A stretch of DNA of 64,000 nt from Certhia americana (Eukaryota; Chordata; Aves; Passeriformes; Certhiidae), in the NCBI GenBank assembly GCA_018697195.1, contig CM031857.1, positions 59,349,269 through 59,413,268 of the forward strand. The letters run 5' to 3'. Positions 36,001 through 50,355 of this stretch are shown one piece after another; the stretch's first letter is position 1, and every line of letters starts with the position of its first letter. Under the pieces are notes generated by a model. The model was not told the DNA's origin and searched no databases. It worked only from the letters and a program-made list of their open reading frames with translations. The translations under genes were made by a program, and so were the position numbers.

Positions 36001-37849
36001 AAATTAGATATAATTAATTTCATAATTAATGAAATGATTATGGAATGGCCTTAATGGAAGGAAAGCAGAAAAAAAGCCCCAAACTGTAAAAATTCACGTG
36101 ATAGTAAGTGTTGTGTTACAATAACCATGTCCCACTTTAGTTATCTCAGTTATCACTTTAGTTATACTCTCTTGCTGTGATACCCAAGCCACTTTCTGCT
36201 TAAGAATATCTAGCTGTTTCTTAAGCTTACTTATGCTATCTTAATCAGCTGTCTCACTAAACAGCTTGTTCCATATGCCTGCTACTCTTTTAATAGAATG
36301 ACTTTGGATAAATTTGGTTTGTTTACCTGTCTTTTTTTCTACTTCTGTTGCTGATACTTTAAACCCTATCACTTTGGACAGTTTGGACAGTTTGAGATCA
36401 CTCTACTTAGAAGTCTTACAAGAATTAATAATTTTGAACACATCTTTCAAATGGCCTTCTTTCACTTGAAGTTGTAGCATGTAATATTCACTTTTTGCAT
36501 TTAAACAGAGTAATTGTTTTGTTTGGTATGGTTTAAGAATAACAACAATAATCTGTATTTCTTTAAAAGAAAGCTGAAAATTATATAATAACCTATAAAA
36601 CACAAACAATAATATCTACAAGAGAGCAGTAAAACAGCAAGATGTTAATTTTATATTTTTTTTAGTGATTCCTACATATGTTTACCTTATAATCAGTAAA
36701 AAATACTGAGTTATGGATTTTTTGGCAGTTACTCATAAATTATTGTCTTTGTTTGATTTTCCCACAAATTTTTAGGGGTTTTTTCTTTTTTTTTCCTGTC
36801 TGTGTTTGTTTTGTTTTAGTGTAAATCTACACTTTCATGTCTTTGTCAAAAAACTTCAAGGATTAAACATCTCAAAATTCAGTAGCTTTGTCGATTTTTT
36901 GCTTTATCACTGTGTGTTGCATCTTTCTTTCAACACAGTTTCTTGCCATTCACACCTGCAACCCATAGAAGAGCCATTTCTGCATATGCTGTTTCCTCAT
37001 TAACAATAGTGTGGATAAAAAAAAACCAAAACAAAACAGGGGCAACTGCTTGGAGGAAGGGTAAAATGAAACTCTTCAGCATAGCTGTCAGAGTCTCCTC
37101 TAGGACCAAGGCTGCCCATCAGGCTTCTCTCTGTAAAACAGCACCATTTTAGTCTGGGATATTGTTGCTAGTATAAAAGGAATTTAATGTATCTGCATGA
37201 AAAAACTCATAGTAAGTGTAATTTTAAAATATAATAGCTCTTTCTTCATCACAACAAAAATACATTTACATTACATCTGATGCAGTTCTGCATGTAAGTC
37301 TTAGGAATAAAAATTATATAAGTTCTAAAGAGTTTCTGTGAACACTATTTGTTACCCCTTGTGTTTTCCCACTGGACAAGTTCACATAACAAGTCTGTGG
37401 TAATCTGTTCATTTGTAGTCTCCATTTCTAGACAAGACCGATCCTAGAAGTCAAGTATCCTGCACTATCCATCTCCAGCAGAGCAGAAATTACAAAAATT
37501 TTTTACCAAGATTTTTCTAGACTATTCATTAATTTTCTTGGCATAATCTTCCTAGAGTCTGTTGGATAATTAAAATCCATTCTGTTTAACAGAGTTTGAA
37601 TCAGTCTAGACTGATAAGTGCAGAAAGTTCATCAAGTACATTTCTGCTGTCTGACATCATCACCAATGCTTTCCATGCCATTGGGGATGATGAGTTCTTT
37701 TATGAATACACCATCTTAATGAGATAATAGAAGAAGATGCTTGTGGAGAAATATTTATTTTCCAAGTTGCAATACTGGTGATGGCCTTTTCTGAGAAACT
37801 GATACAACCAGTGAAATCTTTTGTTCAACAATGCTTCCTCCCATAGTTT

Positions 37850-37900
37850 TGTGGGTTTTTTGGGGTTTTTTTTGTGTTTTGTGTTTTTTTTTTTTTTTTC
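37850..37900 (+). repeat. G/T-rich low-complexity tract
   Basis: GGGTTTTTTGGGGTTTTTTTT followed by GTGTTTTG and a run of T. Similar in make-up to 50356-50517 but shorter. Confidence 0.7.
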
Positions 37901-40900
37901 TCCTGGACAGAACATCTATCACATTCTCTCTGTGCTCAGAATAGCTGTCAGACAGCCTTTCTTTCTCTGACACCACTTAAGAGTCTTTATGTTCAGAATT
38001 ATCATCCCTTCTAACTTGCTTACTTCTAACATGAACAGGTAAGATGCTAACTTGCTGTTTACTTGCACACAGTAACCATTTTTCAATTTCATCTCATGGG
38101 TTGTTTCTCTAGGAAAGCTATAAGAGCAACTGAACTGTATTGAGGGTCTGTTTCCTTTTCTTGGTATGCCTCAATAGTAGAATCTGTTTCTAGAACTGTA
38201 CATTCTGGAAATTGTTAGGTGAAGCCCACACAAAATGAGGGTTTGAGTCTTGGACTTTCTGCTTTTGTTTTTTCTTTTCTATATATTTTCCTCATATTTT
38301 TTTTCTTTTTCTTTGTTTTACACAAGCACATGTATGATCCTCAACGAGAACTAGCATAGGTCAAAGAAAATTTATCTATTCTGTAATTGCTTCTGATTGA
38401 CCAAATTTGTTTTCAACAAGCTGGGGATATTTGATTTTGGCCTTATTTTAATAATGAGACTTTAAAAATGTAGGTAGAAGTGCAGAGTTTTATGAAGAAT
38501 GATACTGTCCTTTGATATGTACTCTGGTGTATATAGCAAGTTCAATATGACATTTGAGCCACTGACTTGACTTCATTCCTTTTTTCTGCTGTGAGTACTT
38601 TTTCAGTGAAACAATACTTCTAAGTGTATGAGAATTAGGAGCATTTTTGTTGATCTCCCACTCCTTATAAGTCCTTGTGAATGGAGATATTGAAACTTCA
38701 ACCGGAATTAAAATTTTAAATTGATATATTTCACTTTAAGTCAGAGGAAACTAATAAAAGTTTCAAGTGTTCTAAGTGTCTTGATCTCAAGCATTTAAAG
38801 ATGATCTTGGTAACATTTTTGCAAGATTTTGTTACCTGGGCTGAGCTAGACTGTGCAAATGTTCAACAGTTCCCTTTTTTGAGAGATCAGAATTATATTC
38901 TGCCTTCTAACCGAAATTAATGAACTAGAGAGAAAAATACAGGTCAGTTGCCTCTGCTGTACAGATGATTGTCAGCTTTTCTCATGTTAATACCTAGTTA
39001 TCTATGACATATCTTTTGCTGTATAATGTCTACAGCAAATTATATGATGGGTTTAGGCAAAATAAAGAGAAAACTCTCATATCTGCCAACGTTTGTTCAC
39101 TCAGAGTATTATGCTGAATATCTCTCATAGGATAGGTTCTATTTTTAGACAATCTCCTAGTCTACCAGTCAATTTAAGTTCATCTTTTAGATTTCAGCTA
39201 TTTTTACACCAAGCCTAGCTTTGTGATTGAAGCTGTGTGACTGCTTCAAAGCAGAAGCCAGTTTGTTTGGTGCTTCCTTGTTATAGATGGGAGGGCTCCC
39301 AGGCACAGCTTCACCATAGTGGGCTCTTCTCAGAAGTATACAGGCAGCTTTGCCTTTCAATCAATGCTATCCAGGTAAGGAGGGAGAAGTTTGAGGGGAC
39401 TGATGTTTGTCCTAGGAGAACAGAAAATTCAAAAAAGGAAGTGAAGTGGCATCTTAATGGAGGAGGGACAGATTTACTTAATATCTCATGAATTCTCTGC
39501 CTGTGTTGATACAAAATAGAGAAGTGGTGCAAACATTCTGGCATCTGAAGTGACAGTGAACACAGTTTGCACCATATTGCCTTAGCCTATTATTGCTGCC
39601 TGTTATGCCTTGCCCATTATCCTGCATATCCAGTGCTGTGTTCTGCCAAACTGGGTTTTTAATCAGGTGCACGTTTCTGCACCTGGCAGGTTATTGCCAT
39701 CATATATCTGGTAGCTGTGAAGTTGTATGAACAGCATAACCCACATATCTGTATGTATTTAGCCAAAGATTAGGGGGTCAAATATCTATAAGTGACTTTC
39801 AAAACATACAGAAAAAGCTTTCTCCATCAGTACACACAAACATGTCACTGTGACTCAAACGGATTGCAGCCATTCAGCACCACTTCATCTATGCGCCATT
39901 TGGTGTGTCATGCTATATTTTTAGGTAATTTCATTTCTCCCCCACATAATTTCTAATTATTTTGTCATTAAAAATTACTACAGTGGTTGAAAATCGTACG
40001 TATTTTTTACCTGTTTTATTTCCATTGGATACTTCACTATTGAATCAATTTAGATACGCCCTTACTAACATCTGAAAAGTTCATGACTGCACCAATAAAA
40101 GTATTCAGAAATTTCAGAAGAGTTTTCTTTGATGACCTTATTTGCAAATTAATTCATACCATGCACTTCAAAATCACAAGTCTATTACCATAAGTCTCGT
40201 ATCTGAGATTCTAATATTTGGGTGCTGTAGCTGTTGGTGCTCATCTCTTTCTGCTTTACTTCAGAGGCAACAAAGCAGAATATCCCTCCCCTGTCACTAG
40301 TGGAAATCTCATTACATCCTTTCTGTAATTTCTGTTTTGACACTGCTTTTCCTGGGGCTGAGCACAGTTATTGTACTGCAGTTTGTTCTTGGAAGGCTTA
40401 GAATCCATAAGCTATCTTTTCACTTTATTCCCACCAGAAGAGCAAGAGAAGGATTTGCAGTTCTCAGTAAGATGAGGTCCTTCTATGTCAAAATCATTAT
40501 CTTCAGCTAACATTTCTTCTTTTCAGATTCTTTTTATAAATTGAAAGAAAAGTGGTGGCACAGAAAGATCAACAACTTTTGAAACAAGGAAAATGAGAAA
40601 ATAGAGAGTTTTCATAGAATCAGGCTTTATGCACTTCCCTGGGTGATAAATGGATGTTCTCTACTTGTGCTTACTTTTGTTAATGAATATTTTAGGGCAT
40701 ATATTCATATATTGGATGAATACTTAATATCAAGGAAACTGTTGTAACAGGACTAGAGAGTCTATTCTTGACTCTTGCTCTGTGCGTGAAAACATCCTTG
40801 AATGGTGTGCTTATAGGTTTCTTTTAATTATGTTTACACAGAACTAGAGTTTATAAAAATATATATATGTGTTTGTTCAGTTATATAGAAGAGATAATAA

Positions 40901-42763
40901 AAAAATAAATACATCTTCTCTCTTCCTCATTTTAAATCATCATTTTATGATTTATGTATCTCTTCTTATTAAGTCAGCAGAAAATACTGAGATCATAAAA
41001 CAGCAATAGCGGGCAAGATTTAACAAAATCCTATTGCAGACTGCAACCACATCCTTTTTACCAAAAAAGAAGCAATATTCTGCAGATGGAATTACCATAA
41101 AGCTGATACATATTAGTTGGAAATCTGAATGATTCCATATATCAATTGTTCTATGTCCAGCTGGGGAAGACAAAAGAGCAGTGTCTCAAATAAGAGACAG
41201 GAGTTAATTATTCTATTCAGCAATGCTTTAACTGGAATACTACTAATTGTATTTTATTCTTCTGGAACAAAGAGTATCTCCTTATGTCTGTGCACACTCA
41301 TAGAGACTGTCCTTTTCATGGCCCTTTTTCTGTTTACATACTACTTTTCTCCTATGCTGTGGTTTCCAAAGGGAGGAACATGGTTTAATTTAATTTGGGC
41401 CAGAGTTGCAGCACACTCTAATTAGTGATACATCCACAGTATGCAGTTTGTGGGCATATTTTAGGGATAGATCTGGAAAAATTCAAAATCAAAAAAGAGG
41501 TATAATAACAGCAGAAAATAGAGCATTGTGAAACATTGCCTGTAGGTAAAATTTGAAAGAAGTGTTTGTTTAGAATCTTTGTGTGTTTAAATGAACAAGG
41601 ACTGGGGCTGAAGCATAATAAAGGTCTTTTTGTATATAAAGTTGTTACAAATAAGATGGTGTTTGCTTTTTCTTTTATTTTTGTTTAATTTTCTTGGAGA
41701 AGTATTAAAGTTATATTTGAGAGAGAACTTTCCTATAACCATGTGTAGGCACTGAAGCAGGCGCCCCTGTAAGGTAAAGAATACCCTGTCCTGGAGATTT
41801 TTAAAGCAGGTTAAATACACATTTGTCAGTGATAATCTAGATTTATTTTAAACTATCCAGGACCACAGGATCCACTTTAGTCCTGCTTTTTATGGTGCCA
41901 AAATTAAAACATACTGAAAGAGAATATTTGCTCTGATCCGTTCCACAGCCTCTTCTCTGTGAACATTTTCTTCATCTTGAAGAACTAATCATGTTAGGGA
42001 ATTGCAGGGAATGTGGATTATGTAGTGCTTCCCAACAATAATATGCAACATTTAACATAGTCTTGGCTCAGAGGCAGAACTGCAGAACTACAGATTAACT
42101 AACAGAATTTAGTGAAACTTTGTCCAGACTCTGTACTTCAGTGAAACACAATGCCATGTATCAGCCTCTACTGCCCAGTCTGATCTCCAGAATAGCAGAA
42201 CAGCTGGTTTCCATTCCCTGCTGCTGCTTTCTCCTATTCCAGTTGCTGCACTCACGTAACCTCCCTTCCCCAAGTGGGCTTCATATGGTTTGAAAGGGAC
42301 TTAATGTACCTCAGTGCATAGGGAACTTTTGATGCATATTTCATCATGTTTCAGTTCTTTCTACAGGGAACTCTGCATGTATAACAGATGTTCCCTGACT
42401 ACAACCCTTTTCTGAAGGTGACATGCCCTTTTTTGTGTTTCATCTCTAATGTATATGGAGCTGGTAATGCTTGTGTGGTACTAAAAAATAGTGTTCCATG
42501 GCTGCCCCTCTGCTGTATGCCAAGCTAAATTTAATTCCATCTGCTCCCCTCTGCTGAGTGAATTGGAGAAGAGCATACACCCAGTGTAACCAAGTCACAC
42601 TGTGGCACAGATAATAATACCCCTTTATTTAAGATAAGTATATGTATATTTTAAATTAAGGACCAAATTTTTCCAGTTTTTTAATACATAAATGGTTTCA
42701 TATAAATTAGTGCAGATGTTAATGTAATTACATATCAAAACTGCATAGTCTTTTATTATATCT

Positions 42764-42782
42764 TAGTAGTAGTAGTAGTAAT
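42764..42782 (+). repeat. (TAG)n microsatellite
   Basis: Short TAG trinucleotide run, flanked by AT-rich sequence with ATTATTAATATTG. Confidence 0.8.
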
Positions 42783-43136
42783 GCAATATTATTAATATTG
42801 CATATGTATATGTAGTATCTGTGTCTATATATGTCCACATACATACTCAGAAATACAAAAATAAGACATCATTAACTGATATCCCTGAAATCTTAATTTT
42901 GTAATTCTATAAATCCACACCCTAACATTACAGAAAATTAAATGCTTTACAACATTTTATGCTTGCAAGTTTTAAAACTGCATCTATGAGAACAATTCAC
43001 GAATTTGTTTACACTCAATTTTCAGCACAAAAGTTATTTTAGAAAGAAGAATAAATAATTCTGAGGCAAAAGCTGTCAGATTAAAAAAATAGAGTATATA
43101 ATTGAAAAGCTGTACTTTACAAAAAAAATTTTAAAT

Positions 43137-43239
43137 ATTAATATATAGCACTTTATTAATATTAAAATATATTTTTAAAATATATTTTGAAATATATTAA
43201 TATTAAAATATATTAATTTAAAAATTAATATATAGCACT
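43137..43239. repeat. AT palindromic block bounded by a 16-bp direct repeat
   Basis: ATTAATATATAGCACT occurs at 43137-43152 and again at 43224-43239. Between them are nested AT palindromes such as TATTAATATTAAAATATATT, capable of hairpin or cruciform folding. Confidence 0.6.
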
Positions 43240-43862
43240 ATCTGACCCAATTTCTATTTGAACAAATGAATACATAGAAAGTGCAATTTAGGTTGCACAT
43301 TGACAATATCTGTAGGCAGCTATAGATACAGAGCCCAGACAACCTTTCAAGGTCCAAATCAAACATGAAAAGAAAACAGAAACAAGACTGTGTCTGTTCT
43401 GACCCTGTGGAGTGACTTTTGCAGCACATCTGTAATCTTCATGGCCTTGGAAAGTGTATATTGGATCTGTGTGTGCTGCTGAATATGAATATTTCTGCAC
43501 TCTGTAGAGTACTCTTACATTTTATGGAATATTCCTGCATTTTATGTCTCTGATTAGTTTTAACAAGACATATTTCTTTTCAACACTGCTAATTTGACTT
43601 GAAGAAAAGAGCATGTTCCTTATACTTATGGTATTTTGTTGTAAGAAAAACTTACATAAATTACTTCTTTTTGAGGGGAAGTACATGGAGTAAAGCAGTA
43701 TAGAGAAAAAAAGCTACACTGAACACTGAAGCTACTGCTGTTAGGAAAGCTTTAAACTTAGCTTAACTTGACAGTGTTCTGCAGCTGCTTTTTTGCTTCT
43801 CAGGAGTACCAGAGTGCATGAATAACCAGGATACATTGCTGAACTGGACCATAAAATTGATT

Positions 43863-44150
43863 TTAAAAAACCCAAACCAACAAAAACCTCCAAACAAAAA
43901 AACCCCACAAACAAACCTCAAAAAAAAACCCCAAAAACCCAAAAAACAAAACAAAAAAAAAAACCCAAAACCTCAGAAAAAACCTCAACCAAACAAAACC
44001 CCAAGCCCTGAACCAATCAAATACATCAACAAGAACAATAAAACCAAAACAAACAAACAAAAAAACCCAAAAAAAAACCCAAAAACAAAAACAAAACCAA
44101 AAAAACCAACAAACAAACAAACAAAACCCCAACAAAAACCAAAACAAAAT
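43863..44150 (+). repeat. A/C-rich tract, about 290 bp
   Basis: Almost every base is A or C, in AAAACCC, CAAACAAAC and CCAAAAAC patterns, with only small G/T-containing interruptions near 43975 and 44005-44040. The complementary strand is G/T-rich with many GGG runs. Long Lys/Pro/Asn/Gln frames across it are composition artefacts. Confidence 0.9.
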
Positions 44151-47100
44151 GAAACAAGAACTCTTTTGGCATTCATGCTTGCAATAAAAAAATAAGTCAA
44201 GTAGTTTGGACTTCTAAAATAAAACTTGTCTCAAAATTTTCTTTCTTCATTATATCAATTGGGAAAATAAAATCCCACAAGTTGTTTAAGCCTATGACAT
44301 ATAAAATTGTGATTTGTTTTTTTTTATGGATACCTTTTGTTTATACAAAACTATCAATAATATCTATATTTTTGTTACATTTAGAGCCTGCTTATTCATT
44401 CTCTATTATTAATATGTATTTAAACTCCTTTATTTTTAATTTTATACATTTTATTTTCTGTGCATTCAGATTTTTTCTTGTTATATGGAGAACAGCAGAA
44501 GTATGTCACTAAAACATTGGCACAAGAAAAGAGCCTCCTACACACAGGCTAGACAGTTACTGGTTAGTGCGAATTCACCTTATTCTTGTTATTGAGAAGT
44601 CTTACCCCGATCACTAATTCACCATTATTATACGGTGATTTCAGGAGATGTGTAACCTTCGTAAGTATGGCAAAATAGACCAGAATTTAAGGTCTCAAAA
44701 TAAGCCAGTATTTAAAGGCTGAAAACTTCATTGCTACTTAAAACCTAAAGATTACTTTAAATTCTTTAAAGACATAGGTTCAGATGTCAGTAGAAGCTCA
44801 GATTTATTTTAAACTTATTAAACATCTTTTTCGGATGTGCGGAAGTGTGGAAAGACAGAGTGAAAGTTAGAGGAAGAAAAAGAAAATAGTATTAACTTAG
44901 AAGTTAAGGCTGTGGGAACATAACGTGTAACACAGAGGAGAAAAGAAAACCAAACAAGCAATCAAAACACATTCAGATTTCCTAAGAAGTAAGAAACTGT
45001 TAGAGCTAGTGTTCTTTTGTTAAATTTAATTCTCTGTCAAAAGTGGTAAAATTTATAATTTTCCTAGAGACAAGCTACATTTATATATTTATAAACTGGA
45101 AATATTTCACGTCAGACTGGTACTTGCTCTTTTGCAGTTCATCATGGTCAACAGATCTGTACCACCTTGCCCATATTGAATCAACACAGTATGTTTTTTT
45201 TTTGTTTGTTTTGTTTTGCTATAACTCTACAAAATATAGCTTCATATTTTTAATCCAATATCAGGAAATATAATTCTTTTGCATAAGTCTTCGTATTAAA
45301 AAAAAAGAAAAATCACAAAATGTAGATGATATTTTTCCTTAAGATTTGTGAACATAATACTCTGGAAAATAGAAAAAAAAAAAAAAAAAAGAAAATAAAA
45401 TTATAAGTTTAAGACAGCTAAAAGTACTCTTCAAAATCTTAATGAAATCCAGGATATTCTAGTTAATGGCATCTTCATTTAGACTGAATTTTACATTTCC
45501 AAAATCGTTTCAAAACTAAGGCATGGGTTTTCTTCTAGGTATTTAGTCCTCTATAAATACAGCAAGATGGAAAGACCTGAAGGTTTTGTTAGGTTTTTTT
45601 TTAAAAAAGGAAAAGAAAATTTCCTGAACCTCTACATTTTCAATCCTGTTGAAGGAAAGTACAGCCACATACTCTCAGGAACCTTGTCCCTATCATTTCA
45701 CCTACTACCTCACCTACTTCTGAGCTAGTTGCCCTAATTCTTTATGGTTAATTAGATGATGAGCTCTCTAGAATTACTGAGGAGAGTGAGGTACGTCTAG
45801 AGTATGATTCTTTTGATCTGTTTAAGATGAATCATGTCCTCTTTACTCTCAATAAAAGCTGACTAACTGGTATAAATAACTGTATATACCTAAGCCTATG
45901 AAAGAAGAATTTCTTCTCAAGTTTTGAGAGAACTAGCCTTTTGCAAGCCGACTAGTGTTTGTTACCAGTTTTGAGCTTCTGTATGTCTTATTTGTGTTAT
46001 AGGGATTAATTGTTCCAGCACAAGTTTATTCTGGAGACATCATCGTGAATTTATTTAAGAAATCTTTCCCATTTCATCAGTCATGCTGTAGAGGTATTGA
46101 ATCTCTCTTTCATGGCAGAAATATGATTTCTGTTTGCATGGCTATTGTTCCCTCTTCCACATATTTGCAGATGGGAACTGTTTTTTCCCTCACAAAATTG
46201 GGGGAATGTGTAAGGTGCATTGCTTTTTATGCTTTGCTTAAATATTTATCTACTTGGCTTTTGGGTTGGATTCCTACGGCCAAATTGGTAGTGCCAGAAG
46301 CAATGGAGTTGGAGGTTTAAAATTAGAATCTGAGATCAACCTTCTAAAAAGCCCTATGTGCTCTAATGCTTTGCTGAAGTGACTCCCAAGAAAAGAAAGG
46401 CATGGTCTTTGGATTATATGGACTTAAAATCAAAATAAATTAACCTATTTATCTGACTGCTGGAACTATTTTAATTTAAGTTAATTAAATATCAAGGGAT
46501 GAATAAATATATTAATTTAAGGATTAATCTCTGTGTAAAATATCTGTACCTTACATAATGTTAATCTTCAGTAAATTTTCATCACTTGGTGAATGAAAGT
46601 AATTCATGAACTTGTTAAGCCTAGCTCCTTATAACATCTAAAACAGTTCTTGTATGTTCATTAAATAGCAATGGATTCTGGAATAGCTGTTAATCCCCAG
46701 CAAATACATTTAAGAATCAACTGGCATTTCATAAACATACAGTACCAATCCTATTAAATCTAAGTAAATATTTGTTTAAGATACTTCTAGTCTGTCCCGT
46801 TTTATCACACCCACTGTAGGGTGTGCCACTATGATGACAAGGTGAGGTTTATCTGCATGAGTACACCTGCCACTCTCCCCTCAACTCCATTCACCAGAGC
46901 CAGCTGCTGGAGATGCACATGCTGGCACAGAGAGGTCTCCTTCTAACCCTTCTGCACTGTGTCCCTGAAAGAGATAAACTAAACTAAATATATATTCATA
47001 TAAGTACAGGAATGTCAGAGTTTTCTGCCAGATAGCTGTGAGAAACGGGGTTGTCATATTTTTTCACAGTTCTAGATGACATATCTTTGCCAGCAATGCT

Positions 47101-49099
47101 TCACAATATAGATCTGGTCTCACAAGTTGCTATTCAGCATCAGTGTTATTGATAGAGAACATAGTCTGCTTTCTTGCAAAACTCACACAAAGAAAGATTG
47201 AACTGCATTTTTGGCAAATTAAACACTGTTGTCAGGAATATGTTACACACCTTCTCATGCACAGACTAAACCTAATAACAACCATTTAACTCTGTAAGTG
47301 CTTCTCAGAATTACTGCAGAAAGTAAACCTATATTGTATATAAAGAAAGAAATCTTCTATATTGTATATCACTCAAATACTTAAGATTGTCTTCTGCTTT
47401 CGTATTTGCTCTTTCAGCTTTGTTAACATAAAAACAAGTAGCTGAGTAACCACCCATCTGGATTATTTTTCTCTCTCTCTCTCAAAGTATTGCCTTCACC
47501 TTATGAAATTCCCATGATTCCGTTTACTATTTTTTTACCCACAACAAAGAATTTGGTTGGTTTCTTCAATATTTAATTATGTTTACAAAGGATGAGAAAA
47601 TAGAGAAGTAGTTTATGAAACAAAAAAAAAATCCCACCTCATTTTAAGATTAAAAAAAATGATTTCCTGTGAAAATATTAATTAGACTGTTTTAAATGAC
47701 TACAGATTGTTATTTCAGAAATTATGGGAAAGATAATACAGATTAGATCCATATAATAATTTATGCTTTGCATAAATTTTACAGCTAAATGTCACAAAAT
47801 AGTCTAGCTTTATCTGTTTTGAAGAGCAGGAAAGAAAAATTGTTTATTATTGAAAATAGTGTAAAAATTTCTTCAGTTTACATCCTTACCCAGCTTTTCT
47901 CTATACCTTGCCTTATATCAATAGGGATAATATGGGCCAATTTAATCCCTTAATATTCTTTTTGATTTGGGCTTTAGATCCCTCAGCTTTTTGAAAGTTA
48001 ATTTTTTTTATTTACTACCGTCAGAAAATTTCACTCAGAGAAAGATAAGAACTCAATATTATGATTATTCTATTCCTGGAAAAAAACAGAAGAGATTTTG
48101 AAAAGGAAGGACTTTAGGTTTAAAGAAGTAACTTAGTAATAATATTGGACATACAAAAAATTTTTGAAAAGGTAGGTAAATTTTCTATTGGACAAAAGAA
48201 ATTTTTAACTGTATGTTTTCTGTGACTTCTCATAAATCAGGTCTCATCTTTCTTTTTCTCTTTCAGCATTCCAGTATAGATTGTAAAATGTATTGTGACT
48301 GGAACAGTCATACTGGTAGCTACATATGCATTTGATTTTGTGAAACTAAATTCTTAATAAGAAATTCTTTTAATTTTTTGGTACAGATATTTTAATATCT
48401 TTTATTAAATTGAACTAAGATAGTACTTAAAAATAGCTCCCTGACATTCAGAATAATGGATATGAAAGCAAGAGTAATAAAAATTGTTGGGAAGGTGCAG
48501 CGCAAGCACTGATTCAGCAACTACTACACTGATTTAAACTTTTTCTTTGGTACATAAGATATTAATCTGTAGGGGTTTAAAAGCACATGAAAACAACCCT
48601 GTCTAGAAAGGGTTGAGATGTGGAGGTTACATATGAAGTAACAAACTCTGACTCATATTGCAGTCTAGGGCAACAGTACTATATGTATGCCCTTCACTTA
48701 GAGCAACTGAAGGTAATTCAATCATCTACCCAAACACCACATTTGAGTCACCTTGTGGAATTTCCTGTTACTCCAGCCTTTGCACTAAAACTTGGGGACA
48801 ATTACAGCCAGGCGCAATTAAGGGACTAAAGAAAAGAATGCAAGAAAATAAAAAAACCAAACTACATATTTTATCCAACCTGTGAGGATTTTTGTTATGT
48901 AATTTTGTGTTACAGACTCTTAGCTTGTCCTGCACAACAATTTCTACAACTTTGGTGTGTGTACAAACACACTGCTTTTAACTGAAACCTGCCACCTGAT
49001 AATTTCACTGGCAGTGCCTAGCTTTTGCTTTAGGAGAAACAGTAAATAATTGTTTCCTATTAGTCTTCTCAGTGACAATCACGATGCAAAAAATCTTTT

Positions 49100-49600
49100 C
49101 ATATTTTCCCTTTGTTGTGTCTTCTTCAAGCTGAAAAATCTTAGTCTATTTAATCTCTTCTCTTATGAAAGCCTTTTCATAACTTTGATCATCTTTGCTA
49201 CTCTTTTTTGTCTTTTCAGTTCTATTATATTCTTTTGAACATGGCATGAGCAGATCTGAATACAGAAGTCTAGACACAGCAGCTATGGATTAAAAGAGTA
49301 ATGTTTTGTGGTTTAATCTCTATTCTTTTCTAAGATACCTTCTTATTCTAACTGTTCTCTTGATGAATTATGAGCTGACATCTTCCAGCTGTTTTTTATA
49401 TTAGTCCAGACTAATACAGAGATCAGTTCTAGAGCCCCTTGCTTGTATATTGGAGTGGTTACTGTTCTTCATATAACCTTCTGTATATTGCCTGCATTTG
49501 TTCGCACTGAATCTCACGTGCCATTTTACAATAATCACTCAGTTGCATGACATCTATCTGCAGCTCTTCACAGTCTCAGATTTTACTGATTAGTACCAAA
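49100..49600 (-). mobile_element. Ancient CR1/L3-like LINE remnant
   Basis: The order of phrases such as GCTGAAAAATCTTAGTCTAT, TGAAAGCCTTTTCATAACTT, the segment ending TGCATTTGTTCGCACTGAAT, CATGTGCCATTTTA-like wording and GCAGCTCTTCACAGTCTCAG matches the reverse complement of an old CR1-clade LINE 3' region seen in turtles and birds. The copy is strongly diverged. Similarity may extend on to about 50330. The assignment is from memory of the family. Confidence 0.55.
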
Positions 49601-50355
49601 CAAATACTCATTTTTGTTTGGTACTAAAGCTAATTTAAGTGATAGTGTTACAATTCTCCAATTTCATATTTGGATTCCATATGGTCTGCTGATTTGTTAG
49701 GAGTCATTTTACCCTATTAATCTTTTAGTTACAGGCAGTTTTAATGACTCATTTCTATCCCCAAAATATCTGCATTGTAGGAATCATCCTGGGTTCTTCT
49801 TTCCAATACTTTTTTTTGTATGTATTTTTTTCATTTTCTTTTAGGAGTGGTTACTTGTGACCTTATCTTCTTTCAATACCCTGTAAATGCAGATTTTCTG
49901 TTAGCCTCACTGATCCTTTGGCAGACTTTCATTTTTTCTGCTTTTTTTAATAAAAATTCTCATTAATTTCTGTGTCATGAACAAATAGTCTTCAAAACAT
50001 TTTTCATACTTCCCTAAAATATTGCAGCATTTTGTGTGTTGGACTTAATGCATTTTTCTCATCTTAATTTGCTCACAATTTCGACATTTTTTTCAGAGTA
50101 TCTTTTTACTCTTAATGGCCTTCTTTTGTCTCCTGTTTCGCCATGCTGGCTATTTTTTTTTGTCCTTTAAAAGCGTTTTTGATAAGTGGTATACAGTTTC
50201 CCTGAACTCCTAATATAGTATCTTTAGGCAGCCTGTCAGGCTATCTGCAAAGATTTAGTCTTTCAGTTGTCCTCTTCAGTTTCTTTTCAAAAAGCTTTCT
50301 CATGTTCAGGTAGTTCCCATTTTTTTTTTTTTTTTAGTTAAATGATACTGTAGCC

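Noticed and set aside
36240..36480. Possible minus-strand CR1 (CAGCTTGTTCCATATGCCTG)
   Set aside because: Only one phrase resembles CR1 and the rest does not follow the consensus, so it was not listed as a separate element.
43763..44200. Lys/Pro/Asn-rich 125-residue frame and antisense Phe/Gly/Val/Trp-rich frames
   Set aside because: They are products of the A/C-rich low-complexity tract, with no flanking gene signals.
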